Of a DNA stretch of 64,000 bases, positions 41,163 to 50,590 are shown in pieces. Source of the stretch: JBBRSD01 sp038245725 (GTDB lineage Bacteria > Actinomycetota > Coriobacteriia > Anaerosomatales > JAAXUF01); contig JBBRSD010000009.1 in the NCBI GenBank assembly GCA_038245725.1, positions 1-64,000 of the forward strand, written 5' to 3'. The notes beneath the pieces were generated by a model. The model searched no databases and had not been told where the DNA came from. It saw only the letters and a program-made list of their open reading frames with translations. The position numbers were made by a program, and so were the translations under genes. The stretch's first letter is position 1, and each line of letters opens with the position of its first letter.

Positions 41163-42494
41163 ATGAGCCAGTCGACCCGCAACATAGCGGTCATAGCAGC
41201 CGTTCTCGTGGTGCTCATCGCGGGCGCCTGGTGGTCGCAAGCGAGCAAAGCATCGCCGGCTGGACGACTCAATATCGCTGGCGACGTTCGCCCTGAGATC
41301 CGCACGGTGACCGCGCCCGCAATCTCATATCCCACGCCCGACTACACCGTCGGCATCCCGAAGCCAGCCGGCTCGGCCGCCCTCACCAGCGGCTCGCAGC
41401 GGGGCGGTCATTCATCCGCGAGGTCCGCGTCGATGGGCCTGCCGGTCGTGGCCGGCATGCTTACCCGTGTCTACGTGCGCGAAGGCGACCGCGTCAAGAC
41501 CGGTCAGGTCCTCGCCACCTTCGACACAACGCTGCTCGACCTGGGCGTCGTGCAGGCCGGGCATGCCGCGACGAAGGCACGCAAGGACGTGCTCGTCCTC
41601 GGCAACAACATCGACAAGCTCGTGAAGGCCGGCGGCAAGCTGGCGAGCGCTCGCGTGAAGCTCGCGACCGCAAAAGCCATGCTCGCCAAGGCTAAGGCCA
41701 CGCTGCTCAAGGCACGCAACCAACTGCTGGCGCAACAGAAGAAGCTGCTGCAGGCCAAGGCGCAAAGGCCGCAGCTCAAGGCTCTGCTCGCGATGCTCAA
41801 GGCGCAGGCGGCGACCTTCCCTCCCGGGCACGTGCCGGCCGCTCTGCAGAGGCAGATCGCCAGCATCACGGGCCTGCTCGCCGCAATCGACCCGGGTCTT
41901 ACGGGCATCTCGGCGGGGCTCAAGAAGATCGACGCGGGACTCGTGAAGGTGAACGCCGGATTCGTGTTGCTGCCGAAGGCGGCCGCGAAGCTGTCGAGCG
42001 CGGCGTCTCAGCTCACGAAGGCAAAACGGCAGCTGCGCAATGCCAAAGACGTGCTCGGCATCGTTGCGCGTGGTCAGCGGACAGTCATCCAGCTCGCGGA
42101 GGCGAAGCGGGCTCTCGCCGACGTGCGCTCCCCTGTCGACGGAGTCGTCACGTTCGCGCGTCGCAGCGCAACGGTCGCGATGGTGGGAGCACCGCTCGTG
42201 CGCATCCATGCCGACGGGCCACAGCGCATCGACACCTACCTGACCCCCGAGCAAGTCGCGCAGGTCGGCGTCGGCTCGGTGGCGGACATCACGTACGACT
42301 CGGCGACGGGGGCCATCGTTCACGGCGTCGTCAGTGAACTTGGCCCGGGCTACTTCTTCCCGCCAACGAGTTACCCCACGCAGATCGTGCACATGACCCG
42401 CACGCTCAAGGTCACCATCAAGCTCGACGAGGGTTCCAAGGCGCCGCCCGGCACACCGGTCGACGTATCGATTCACACGAACGCGAACAAGTAA
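41163..42494 (+). CDS. HlyD-type membrane-fusion/adaptor protein with long coiled coil
   Basis: A membrane anchor (about 8-25) is followed by a biotinyl-lipoyl-like hairpin (around GMLTRVYVREGDRVKTGQVLA), a long Ala/Leu/Lys-rich helical hairpin (about 145-320) with many AKA and LLK repeats, and the second half of the lipoyl domain (VRSPVDGVV) with a beta-barrel end. ATG 41163 lies after GAAAGGG. It is the first gene of a nine-gene export locus and has a longer hairpin than the second adaptor. In a bacterium without an outer membrane such proteins may bind the transporter itself; the partner is not clear. Confidence 0.8.
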   Translation: MSQSTRNIAVIAAVLVVLIAGAWWSQASKASPAGRLNIAGDVRPEIRTVTAPAISYPTPDYTVGIPKPAGSAALTSGSQRGGHSSARSASMGLPVVAGMLTRVYVREGDRVKTGQVLATFDTTLLDLGVVQAGHAATKARKDVLVLGNNIDKLVKAGGKLASARVKLATAKAMLAKAKATLLKARNQLLAQQKKLLQAKAQRPQLKALLAMLKAQAATFPPGHVPAALQRQIASITGLLAAIDPGLTGISAGLKKIDAGLVKVNAGFVLLPKAAAKLSSAASQLTKAKRQLRNAKDVLGIVARGQRTVIQLAEAKRALADVRSPVDGVVTFARRSATVAMVGAPLVRIHADGPQRIDTYLTPEQVAQVGVGSVADITYDSATGAIVHGVVSELGPGYFFPPTSYPTQIVHMTRTLKVTIKLDEGSKAPPGTPVDVSIHTNANK

Positions 42495-42540
42495 GTACTG
42501 CGAGACGGCTCAGGCCAGGCAGAACAGGAGCGTTGAGGAT

Positions 42541-43317
42541 ATGAAGCGCATCATCCCGATCGTGCTCGTGATCGCGGTGCTCGCGGGGCTCGGCTGGTGG
42601 GGTTGGACCACCTACGGCCCGAACGCGCAGGCTGCAGCGGCTGCGCTTGGCGGCAGCGGCACCATCGAAGCAGACCAGATCGCGGTGACCCCGCAGGTCG
42701 GCGGTCGCGTCGTCGCGGCCCCGGCCCAGGAAGGGGCGGCTGTCACGAAGGGCAGCGTGCTCTACCGGCTCGATCCGTCGCTACTCAAGCTTTCGGTCGC
42801 GCAGGCCACATCGGGCGTCAACGCCGCCGATGCGAACTACAAGCACGTGAAGAAGGACAGCGGCTCGACGAAGGCCGACAGGGCCGCGGCCAAAGCGCAG
42901 TACCAGCAGGCCCTCGACGCCAGACGCATGGCCATCGTCCAGCTTGGCTATGCGACGATCGCGTCCCCGATCGATGGCATTCTGTCGAACCTCGCCGTAC
43001 ATGAGGGCGAGAACGCGGTGCCGGGCACCACGCTCGCCATCGTGAGCGATATCGGCCACCTCTACGTGACGATCTACGTGCCCGAGAACCGCATCGGCAG
43101 CGTCACGGTGGGCCAGAGCGGCACGCTGACGACCGACTCGACCACGAAGTCCTATTCGGCGCGTGTCACCTTCGTCTCGCCGCAGGCCGAGTTCACGCCG
43201 GCCTCTATCGAGACCAAGGACCAGCGCGTCAAGCTCGTCTACCAGGTCAAGCTCGACATCACCGACGCCGACGCCGCTCTCAAGCCCGGCATGCCTGCCG
43301 ACGTGGTGCTCAAGTGA
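42541..43317 (+). CDS. HlyD-type periplasmic adaptor protein
   Basis: This 258-residue protein has one N-terminal helix, the lipoyl half GTIEADQIAVTPQVGGRV, a short helical hairpin (about 85-135), YATIASPIDGIL, and a beta-barrel domain with YVPENRIGSV. It resembles the YbhG type that partners an ABC-2 transporter. AGGAG stands before ATG. The stop overlaps the ATPase start by four bases, so the two are coupled. Confidence 0.85.
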   Translation: MKRIIPIVLVIAVLAGLGWWGWTTYGPNAQAAAAALGGSGTIEADQIAVTPQVGGRVVAAPAQEGAAVTKGSVLYRLDPSLLKLSVAQATSGVNAADANYKHVKKDSGSTKADRAAAKAQYQQALDARRMAIVQLGYATIASPIDGILSNLAVHEGENAVPGTTLAIVSDIGHLYVTIYVPENRIGSVTVGQSGTLTTDSTTKSYSARVTFVSPQAEFTPASIETKDQRVKLVYQVKLDITDADAALKPGMPADVVLK

Positions 43318-44306
43318 CCGACGCCGTCCCCAGCAGCGAACTCGCCATCGACGTCCGCAACCTCTCGAAGGAGTTCCGCGAGGTCAAAGCGGTCGATGAT
43401 GTCACGCTCGAGATCGCGAAGGGCGAGGTCTTCGGCCTCGTAGGGCCCGACGGCGCCGGCAAATCGACGCTCATCCGCATGATGGCGACCGTGCTCGCGC
43501 CGACATCGGGCGACGCTTACATCTTCGGCAAGTCCGTCGTGAGCGACCCTCACGACGTCAAGCCGCGTATCGGATACATGTCGCAGCAGTTCTCGCTCTA
43601 CGGCGATCTCACCGTCTCCGAGAATCTCAGGTTCTTCGCTGAACTTCGCGGTGTGCCGAGCCGCGAGCTCGCCGGACGCTCGGCTCGACTGCTCGAGTTC
43701 TCGGGGCTCACCGAGTTCGCGAAGCGGCAGGCGCAGTTCCTCTCGGGAGGTATGAAGCAGAAGCTCGCGCTCGCGGCCACGCTCATCTCGGAGCCGGACC
43801 TGCTCTTCCTCGACGAGCCCACGACCGGCGTCGATCCGGTGTCGCGCCGTGAGTTCTGGCGCATCATCAGCGATTTGCACCGCCAGGGCATAACCGTCTT
43901 CGTCGCGACGCCGTACATGGACGAGGCCGACCGCTGCAACGAGATCGCCTTCATGACGCAGGGCAAGATCATCCTCCGAGACACCCCCGCGGGCATGAAG
44001 CGCCGCGTCCCGGGGCGCGTCGTGGAAGTTGTCCTGTCCGATTACCGCAATGCGATGCCGGTGCTGCGAGCGTTATCCTCGGTTCGCAGCGTCGAGGTCT
44101 CGGGCGGTGCACTGCGAGTGCTCGTCTCAAACGAGGTCGACGACGGCCAGCAGATGCTCGCGACGGCCTTGAGCGATGCTGGCTTCACCGTCGACAGCAT
44201 GCGGCCGGCGGCAACCGATCTCGAGATGGCGTTCGCGACCCTCATCCCAAGCGCTTCGAACTTCGATTCCTCCTCGCACGAAGCGATCCTGGGGGTGTCG
44301 GAATGA
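43314..44306 (+). CDS. ABC transporter ATP-binding protein A
   Basis: This 330-residue ATPase has Walker A GPDGAGKST, signature LSGGMKQKL, Walker B LLFLDEPTTGVDP, and a C-terminal domain (about 230-320) common in drug-export ABC-2 ATPases. The Asp in the Walker A motif is the form found in the first half of YbhF/RbbA. It overlaps the adaptor upstream and the permease downstream by four bases each. Confidence 0.9.
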   Translation: MTDAVPSSELAIDVRNLSKEFREVKAVDDVTLEIAKGEVFGLVGPDGAGKSTLIRMMATVLAPTSGDAYIFGKSVVSDPHDVKPRIGYMSQQFSLYGDLTVSENLRFFAELRGVPSRELAGRSARLLEFSGLTEFAKRQAQFLSGGMKQKLALAATLISEPDLLFLDEPTTGVDPVSRREFWRIISDLHRQGITVFVATPYMDEADRCNEIAFMTQGKIILRDTPAGMKRRVPGRVVEVVLSDYRNAMPVLRALSSVRSVEVSGGALRVLVSNEVDDGQQMLATALSDAGFTVDSMRPAATDLEMAFATLIPSASNFDSSSHEAILGVSE

Positions 44307-45430
44307 GGCGTATCTGGGCCATCACTCGCAAAGAGTTCATCCACGTCATCCGAGACCCGCGGCTCCTCATGGTCATTCTCGCGATGCCACTCATCCAGCT
44401 CTTCCTCTACTCGTACGCGCTGTCCTTCGACGTCAAGCACCTGCCCACCGCCACGTTGGACTTCGACCGCACGACGCAGTCGCGTCAGTACCTCGACGCG
44501 TTGCAGCAGTCCAACTACTTCACGATCAACCAGAGGCTGGACTCGTACTCTGGTGTCGACAAAGCCTTCGAGTCCAACTCGGACAAAGTGGTCGTGGTGG
44601 TCGGCTCCGGTTTCGGCAGCAACCTCGCTGCAGGCCGCGCTGGAAACGTGCAGATCCTCGTCGATGGCTCTGACGCGAACTCTGCGCAGCTTGGGCGGGG
44701 GTACTCGTCGGCGCTCTCCCGCGTCTACGGCGGCAAGGTCGTCGTGTCGCAGGTCGAGGCGAAAGGCTTCTCAACCGGTTCGCTTGCTTCGCTCGGCTCC
44801 AACACAAGGGTCTGGTACAACCCTGAGGGCAAATCGGCGGCGTATTACGTCCCGGGACTCATCGTGGTGCTCGTCACCACCGTGTTGGTACTGCAGACCG
44901 CCAACACGCTGGTCAAAGAGAGAGAGATGGGCACGTACGAGCAGCTCCTCGTGTCGCCCATTCGCAAGATCGAGCTCATGCTCGGCAAGATTGCGCCGTG
45001 GGCCCTAGTCGGGGCGCTGCAGATCATCCTCATCTCCACGATCGGGATCGTCGTGTTCCAGATCCCGTTTCGCGGCTCGCTCCTGTTGCTGACCGTCTCC
45101 AGCCTGCTCTATGTCAGCTGCGCCCTCGGCATGGGGCTGATCATCTCGGCGAGGGCGTCGTCGGTCGACTCGGCAAACCAACTCGCTGGGCTCATCGCCT
45201 TCCTTCCAACGTTCATGCTCTCGGGCTTCGTCTTCCCGATCAGCAGCATGCCGTGGGCTTTGCAGGCGGTTTCGTACGCCTTCCCCGGACGCTACTTCAT
45301 GGTGATCACTCGCACGATCTTCCTGAAAGGCGGCGGCCTGGAAGTGCTCTGGCCGCAGATGCTGGCGTTGACGATCTTCGCAGTCACCATCATCACGCTC
45401 GCGGCGAGCATGTACCGCGAGAGGGCGTGA
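44303..45430 (+). CDS. ABC-2 type permease A1
   Basis: This 375-residue permease has an N-terminal helix (about 20-40), a large extracytoplasmic domain (about 45-175) and five C-terminal helices with the conserved EREMGTYEQLLVSP coupling helix. The opening phrase RKEFIHVIRDPR is typical for this family. It resembles YbhS/YbhR. It is followed after six bases by the second permease, and the two could form a heterodimer. Confidence 0.9.
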   Translation: MRRIWAITRKEFIHVIRDPRLLMVILAMPLIQLFLYSYALSFDVKHLPTATLDFDRTTQSRQYLDALQQSNYFTINQRLDSYSGVDKAFESNSDKVVVVVGSGFGSNLAAGRAGNVQILVDGSDANSAQLGRGYSSALSRVYGGKVVVSQVEAKGFSTGSLASLGSNTRVWYNPEGKSAAYYVPGLIVVLVTTVLVLQTANTLVKEREMGTYEQLLVSPIRKIELMLGKIAPWALVGALQIILISTIGIVVFQIPFRGSLLLLTVSSLLYVSCALGMGLIISARASSVDSANQLAGLIAFLPTFMLSGFVFPISSMPWALQAVSYAFPGRYFMVITRTIFLKGGGLEVLWPQMLALTIFAVTIITLAASMYRERA

Positions 45431-45436
45431 TCACGC

Positions 45437-46555
45437 GTGTCGTGGAATAGGATCCGCCTGCTCATCTGGAAAGAGTTCACGCAGCTCAGGCGCGACCGTT
45501 CGATGTTGCCCATCCTGTTCATCATGCCGATCATCATGCTGCTCATGTTCGGCTACGTGGTCGGCAGCGACATCAAGAACCTCAAGCTCGCGGTACTCGA
45601 CAGCGACAACTCGGCCCAGTCGCAGCGCGTGGTGGACGCTTTCGTCAGCTCTTCGTACTTCACGGTTGCCGCACGACCGCAGAACGAGGCTCAACTCAAG
45701 GAAGCGTTGGACGGGGGCCAGGCGGCCATCGCGATCGATATCCCGAAAGGGCTCAGCGACGCGGTACGCGAGCATCGCTCGGCACAGATCGGCGTGGTTG
45801 TCGACGGCTCCGACAGCCGGACCAGCCAAGTCGCATTGCAGTACTCGAGCGGCATCCTCTCCAGCCTGGGCGCGGAGTTCTATCCCCGCCCGGGTGGATT
45901 GAGCGCCGGCGGCGTCAACGTCCAGACACGCATCTTCTACAACCCGACGCTTCGAGCGGTGAACACGATGGTTCCGGCCCTGCTCGCGTTCATTCTGCTC
46001 ATGTCGACGACGAACATCATGTCGCAGGCGATCGTGAAAGAACGCGAGCAGGGCACGCTCGAACAGCTCTTCGTCACGCCGATCGGCAGGACCGACTACC
46101 TGCTGGGCAAGGTGCTTCCCTACATTGGGGTGGCGTTCGTGCAGGTGACCGTCATCTTCGTCGTCGGCGTGCTGTGGTTCCAGGTGCCGTTCAAGGGGTC
46201 GCTGTGGGTGATTTTCGGCGGACTCATGCTCTTCATGCTTGCGGCGATCGGTATCGGTATGCTCGTCTCGCTGATGTCGGGCTCGAGGCAGCAGGCGCAG
46301 CAGACGTCGCAACTGCTGCAGATGCCTCAGATGATGCTGTCCGGCTTCATGTTCCCGATCGATGCGTTCCCTGTCTGGCTCTACTACGCGACCTACCTGA
46401 TCCCGCTGCGCTACATTCTCGTCATCGTTCGATCGAACTTCCTCAAAGGCTCCTCGTTTTCAGAGCTGTGGCCTCAATTCGCCGCGATGGCGGTCTTCTC
46501 GGTAGCTATCTTCCTTCTCGGCCTGTCGCGCTTCCACAAGCGCCTCGCCGACTAG
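45437..46555 (+). CDS. ABC-2 type permease A2
   Basis: This 372-residue permease has the same layout as its neighbour: one N-terminal helix, an extracytoplasmic domain (about 45-170), five C-terminal helices and the coupling-helix phrase EREQGTLEQLFVTP. The start is GTG. It is more like permease B2 (49453) than like permease A1 at its N-terminus (WKEFTQLRRDR against WKEFLQLRRDP), which supports duplication of a permease pair. Confidence 0.9.
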   Translation: MSWNRIRLLIWKEFTQLRRDRSMLPILFIMPIIMLLMFGYVVGSDIKNLKLAVLDSDNSAQSQRVVDAFVSSSYFTVAARPQNEAQLKEALDGGQAAIAIDIPKGLSDAVREHRSAQIGVVVDGSDSRTSQVALQYSSGILSSLGAEFYPRPGGLSAGGVNVQTRIFYNPTLRAVNTMVPALLAFILLMSTTNIMSQAIVKEREQGTLEQLFVTPIGRTDYLLGKVLPYIGVAFVQVTVIFVVGVLWFQVPFKGSLWVIFGGLMLFMLAAIGIGMLVSLMSGSRQQAQQTSQLLQMPQMMLSGFMFPIDAFPVWLYYATYLIPLRYILVIVRSNFLKGSSFSELWPQFAAMAVFSVAIFLLGLSRFHKRLAD

Positions 46556-46573
46556 CAGAAAGAACGAGGCGCT

Positions 46574-47560
46574 ATGCGTTTCCCATGGTCACAGAGAGCA
46601 GAAGCCGAAGCGGTCCGAGACGACGGTGGCGTCGCCATCAACGTCAAAGGCCTGCGTAAGACATTCGGCGACTTCGTCGCGGTCAACGACGTCGACCTCG
46701 CGGTCGGACGCGGCGAAATCTTCGGATTCCTGGGTCCCAACGGCTCCGGCAAGACCACCACGATCCGCATGCTGTGCGGCACGATCGAAGCGACCGGTGG
46801 CAGCGCGAAGATCATGGGCTACGACATCGAGACCGAGGCCGACAAGGTGCGGCTCAACATCGGCTACATGTCGCAGAAGTTCTCGCTGTTCTCGGATCTG
46901 ACCGTCGACGAGAACCTGCGCTTCTACGCCGGCATCTACGGCCTGACCGACGAGAAGTTCATCGAGCGGCGCGCCTACATCCTCAAGATGGCCGACCTCG
47001 AAGGCCGCGAGGACGAACTCACGAAGAACCTCTCGGTGGGCTGGAAGCAGCGCCTGGCGCTGGGGTGCGCGACGATCCACGAGCCGAAGCTCATCTTCCT
47101 CGACGAGCCCACGTCCGGCGTCGACCCCAACGCGCGTCGCCAGTTCTGGGAGCTCTTGAACGAGCTCGCCTCGCAGGGCGTGACGCTGTTCGTCACCACG
47201 CACTACATGGACGAGGCGACGCACTGCAACCGCCTCGCGTTCATCTACCGCGGCGACATCATCGCCGAGGGGACTCCGCAGGAGATCAAGAGCGCGCTCT
47301 CCGCCGACACAATCCTGCAGATCGAGGTCGCCGACGGCGAGTCGGCCCTCGCCGAACTCCTCAAGCACCCCATGGTCGACGAGGGCTACATGCAAGGCTC
47401 GCTGCTCAACATCAACCTAGGCCATAACAGCGCCAGCGACGCCGACATTCCCGGCTACCTGAAGAAGGCCGGCTTCGACCTGCTGCACATCGAGCCCGTC
47501 GAACCCACGCTCGAAGACGCGTTCGTGCACCTCGTCGGCCAGCAGGGAGGTCGGGCGTGA
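46574..47560 (+). CDS. ABC transporter ATP-binding protein B
   Basis: This 328-residue ATPase has Walker A GPNGSGKTT and Walker B LIFLDEPTSGVDP. The signature motif reads LSVGWKQRL in place of LSGGQ, a change seen in the second nucleotide-binding half of YbhF-like proteins. Together with ATPase A it would make an asymmetric pair that in enterobacteria is fused in one chain. It overlaps the TetR gene at its end. Confidence 0.9.
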   Translation: MRFPWSQRAEAEAVRDDGGVAINVKGLRKTFGDFVAVNDVDLAVGRGEIFGFLGPNGSGKTTTIRMLCGTIEATGGSAKIMGYDIETEADKVRLNIGYMSQKFSLFSDLTVDENLRFYAGIYGLTDEKFIERRAYILKMADLEGREDELTKNLSVGWKQRLALGCATIHEPKLIFLDEPTSGVDPNARRQFWELLNELASQGVTLFVTTHYMDEATHCNRLAFIYRGDIIAEGTPQEIKSALSADTILQIEVADGESALAELLKHPMVDEGYMQGSLLNINLGHNSASDADIPGYLKKAGFDLLHIEPVEPTLEDAFVHLVGQQGGRA

Positions 47561-48270
47561 TGTGCGCGACCATCACGGGCGACTCCGGTCCCGCCCGCTA
47601 CTTCGCCGACTTCGTCGAAGGTCGCCGAGGAGAGATCCTCGACGCCGCGCTCGCCGTCTTCGGCGAGAAAGGCTACGAGGCCGGCACGATGCGCGAGATC
47701 GCCGCTCGGGTGGGCGTGAGCGAGCCGGCGCTGTACCGCCACTATGCGAGCAAGGAAGCGATTCTCGGCGACATCGTGGCGACCGCGGGCGACAGGATAT
47801 CGGGCGAGATGCGCAGAGGGCTCGGCGCGGTCACCGGTGCCAACGTCGTTGAGATGCTGCACCAGTTCATCGAGATGCGGCGACGAGGCATAGAGACGAA
47901 GCGGCAGGCCTTGGCGTTCGCGGACGCCTCGGCGGCGCAGTCTGACGACGGGACGACCCGCGCGTCGCGCCCCGGAGCCGGCAACGTCATGCACGTCCTG
48001 ATGCACGCGGCGCCGCACAACGACATGTTCATGGGGCTGCTGCGTGCCCATCTCGGCCAGCCGATGATCGAGGCCATGCGCGGCGTCATCCCCCGCGTGG
48101 ACGCCGATTTCGGCATCGAGCGCTCCGCCGAGGAGACAGAGTCACACGTGCGCGTGCTCATGAGTTTGTTCGCGGGGTACTTCACGACTTCGCAGCTTCT
48201 CGACGCACCTCCCAATGACGACGCGATTGTTGACGCGATGCTCGCTATCATGGGGTGGGACGCGCACTAG
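47557..48270 (+). CDS. TetR-family regulator of the export locus
   Basis: The N-terminal TetR helix-turn-helix spans about 22-70 (ALAVFGEKGYEAGTMREIA and SEPALYRHYASKEAIL). The ligand domain is of unknown specificity. Its place between ATPase B and the second permease pair matches CecR (YbiH), the regulator next to ybhGFSR in E. coli. GTG 47557 overlaps the ATPase stop; ATG 47560 with GGGAGG nine bases upstream is an equal or better start. Confidence 0.88.
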   Translation: MMCATITGDSGPARYFADFVEGRRGEILDAALAVFGEKGYEAGTMREIAARVGVSEPALYRHYASKEAILGDIVATAGDRISGEMRRGLGAVTGANVVEMLHQFIEMRRRGIETKRQALAFADASAAQSDDGTTRASRPGAGNVMHVLMHAAPHNDMFMGLLRAHLGQPMIEAMRGVIPRVDADFGIERSAEETESHVRVLMSLFAGYFTTSQLLDAPPNDDAIVDAMLAIMGWDAH

Positions 48271-48311
48271 AAGCGTCTGACCGGCCGGGTTCTTCGGGCA
48301 GAGGAGATTGG

Positions 48312-49448
48312 ATGCATGCAGCGCTTCTGCGCATAGCGACGATCTCCCGCAAGGAGTTCGTCCACATCATCCGCGACTGGCGCATGATCGTCGCTGTCGC
48401 GGTGATGCCCTTGCTGCAGCTGCTGCTGTTCGCCTACGCCATCGGCTTCGACGTGCGCAACGTCCCCACCGTCCTCTACGACGCAGACCACTCGGCTCAA
48501 AGTCGTGCATACCTCGATGCGGCGACGAACTCCGGCTTCTTCCGAGTGATAGGCAACGTGAACAGCAACTCGCAGATCGACGACGCCTTCAACCAAGGGC
48601 GGGCGCGCGTCGCGATCGTCGTCGGCCAGGGCTTCGGGACCGCGCTGGCCGACGGGCGTGCCGCTCACGCAGCGGTGCTGCTCGACGGCAGCGAGCCGAA
48701 CTCCGCCGAACTCGGTCGAGCCTACGCGCTCGCGCTCAACAACGTCTTCGGGCAACGCGTGCTCACGACGTGGGCCGCGACCCGCGGAGCCGCGCTCAAC
48801 TTCGGCCAGCTCGAGCCCCGCGTGCGTGCGTGGTACAACCCGGAACGCAGTAGCGCCGACTTCCTCATCCCGGGACTCATGGTGGTCATCATCATGATCG
48901 TCACCGTGCAGCAGACTGCGGTCACGATCGTTCGCGAGCGCGAAAGCGGCACGCTCGAGCAGATCATGGTCTCGCCCGTCCGCCAGGTCGAGCTCATCCT
49001 CGGCAAGGTGGCTCCGTGGGCGGTCCTCGGCTTCGCCGATACCGCGGGCATCACAGCGGTCTCGCTCGTGATCTTCCACGTCCCTCTCCGAGGAGACATC
49101 GCGCTTCTCGGCGTGGGGATGTTCCTCTTCGTTCTGTGCTCGCTTTCGATCGGGCTCGTGATCTCGGCGGTGGCCCCCACCATCGAGTCCGCGAACATGG
49201 TGGGGCTGCTTGTCTCCTTCCTGCCGGGGTTCATGCTCTCGGGTATGGCGTTCCGGCTCTCCTCGATTCCGGTGTTCCTGCAGGTCATCTCATACGCGTT
49301 TCCGGGGCGCTACATGGTCGATATCTCGCGTGGCGTGTTTCTGCGCGGAGCCGGCTGGCCGATTCTGTGGCCGCAAGTAGTCGAGCTCGTGCTCTACGCA
49401 ATCATCGGACTGGTACTGGCGACCGCCCTGAACCGAAGGCGGGCGTGA
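48312..49448 (+). CDS. ABC-2 type permease B1
   Basis: This 378-residue permease is like permease A1: the opening ISRKEFVHIIRDWR, an extracytoplasmic domain (about 45-180) and five C-terminal helices with RERESGTLEQIMVSP. The frame is open further upstream, but ATG 48312 follows GAGGAG. It is the first gene after the regulator and has no ATPase of its own nearby, so it probably shares ATPases A and B. Confidence 0.9.
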   Translation: MHAALLRIATISRKEFVHIIRDWRMIVAVAVMPLLQLLLFAYAIGFDVRNVPTVLYDADHSAQSRAYLDAATNSGFFRVIGNVNSNSQIDDAFNQGRARVAIVVGQGFGTALADGRAAHAAVLLDGSEPNSAELGRAYALALNNVFGQRVLTTWAATRGAALNFGQLEPRVRAWYNPERSSADFLIPGLMVVIIMIVTVQQTAVTIVRERESGTLEQIMVSPVRQVELILGKVAPWAVLGFADTAGITAVSLVIFHVPLRGDIALLGVGMFLFVLCSLSIGLVISAVAPTIESANMVGLLVSFLPGFMLSGMAFRLSSIPVFLQVISYAFPGRYMVDISRGVFLRGAGWPILWPQVVELVLYAIIGLVLATALNRRRA

Positions 49449-49452
49449 GGCT

Positions 49453-50574
49453 GTGAACTGGCGACGCTACCGGCTCATCGTGTGGAAGGAGTTCCTGCAG
49501 CTCAGGCGCGACCCTCTGCTGCTGCGCATCGTCTTGATCATGCCGGTCCTGCAACTGCTCATGTTCGGCTACGTTGTGGGCGCCGACGTGACGCATCTCC
49601 CCACCGCGATCGTCGACCACGATCACACGGCGACCTCACGGGCGCTCGTGAACTCCTTCGCGAGCAGCAACTACTTCACGATCGTGGCGAGGCCCACCGC
49701 CGAGAAGGACCTCCTGCCGCTGCTCGACAGCACGAAGGCGCAGGTGGCGATCGTCATCGACGCGGGAACTGAAGTCGGCCTGCTCGCCGGGCGCACGATG
49801 CCAGTTGGCATCGTCGTCGACGGCGCTGACAGCAGGACCGCGTCAGTCGCGAGCGGCTACGCGGCGCAGGTGATAGCGGCGTACAATGCGCGGCGCCTCG
49901 CGCTGCAGACCGCTCGGGTGCATGGGCCCAGCCTCGACTCGCGCGTGCGCGTCGTCTTCAACCCGTCGATCAGAGCGGTCAACGCGATGATTCCGGGGCT
50001 GATCGCTGCGATCCTGATGATTTCGGTCATGGCGGTCATGAGCCAGGCGGTCGTCCGCGAGCGCGCGCGCGGCACGCTCGAGCAGATGATGGTGACGCCA
50101 CTCTCGCGCGGCGAATATCTTCTCGGCAAGGTCACGCCCTACGTGCTCATCGCGAGCGTGCAGATGGGGTTCGTCGCGTTTCTCGGCAGGGTGTGGTTCC
50201 GGGTACCGTTCAACGGCAGCCTCTGGACGGTTGCGCTGGGACTGGGGCTGTTCACGTTCACGTCGATCGGGATGGCGCTCCTCATATCGCTCGTGTCGCG
50301 CACGCAGCAGCAGGCGCAACAGATGACGATGTTCGTGATGATCCCGACGATGGTTCTGTCCGGCTTCATGTTCCCGCTCGAGTCGATGCCGGCGCCGATA
50401 CTGCCGCTCACCTACATCATCCCTCTGCGCTACGCACTGGTCGTGCTGCGCGGGTCCTTCCTCAAGGGAGCGAGCATCGCCGACCTCGCGGTGCCGCTGG
50501 GAGCGATGGCGCTGTTCAGCCTCGTGATCTTCACAGCGGCGGTCACGCGGTTCTCTCGGACGCTCGGGGACTAG
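49453..50574 (+). CDS. ABC-2 type permease B2
   Basis: This 373-residue permease has the family layout and RERARGTLEQMMVTP as coupling helix. Its start WKEFLQLRRDP resembles permease A2. GTG 49453 lies four bases after the stop of permease B1. It ends the export locus; a GGDEF gene converges from the other strand 16 bases away. Confidence 0.9.
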   Translation: MNWRRYRLIVWKEFLQLRRDPLLLRIVLIMPVLQLLMFGYVVGADVTHLPTAIVDHDHTATSRALVNSFASSNYFTIVARPTAEKDLLPLLDSTKAQVAIVIDAGTEVGLLAGRTMPVGIVVDGADSRTASVASGYAAQVIAAYNARRLALQTARVHGPSLDSRVRVVFNPSIRAVNAMIPGLIAAILMISVMAVMSQAVVRERARGTLEQMMVTPLSRGEYLLGKVTPYVLIASVQMGFVAFLGRVWFRVPFNGSLWTVALGLGLFTFTSIGMALLISLVSRTQQQAQQMTMFVMIPTMVLSGFMFPLESMPAPILPLTYIIPLRYALVVLRGSFLKGASIADLAVPLGAMALFSLVIFTAAVTRFSRTLGD

Positions 50575-50590
50575 GCGGGCACGCGGTGTG

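Noticed and set aside
45431..46312. 293-codon frame antisense to permease A2
   Set aside because: His/Arg/Asp-rich shadow; permease A2 has clear domain structure on the other strand.
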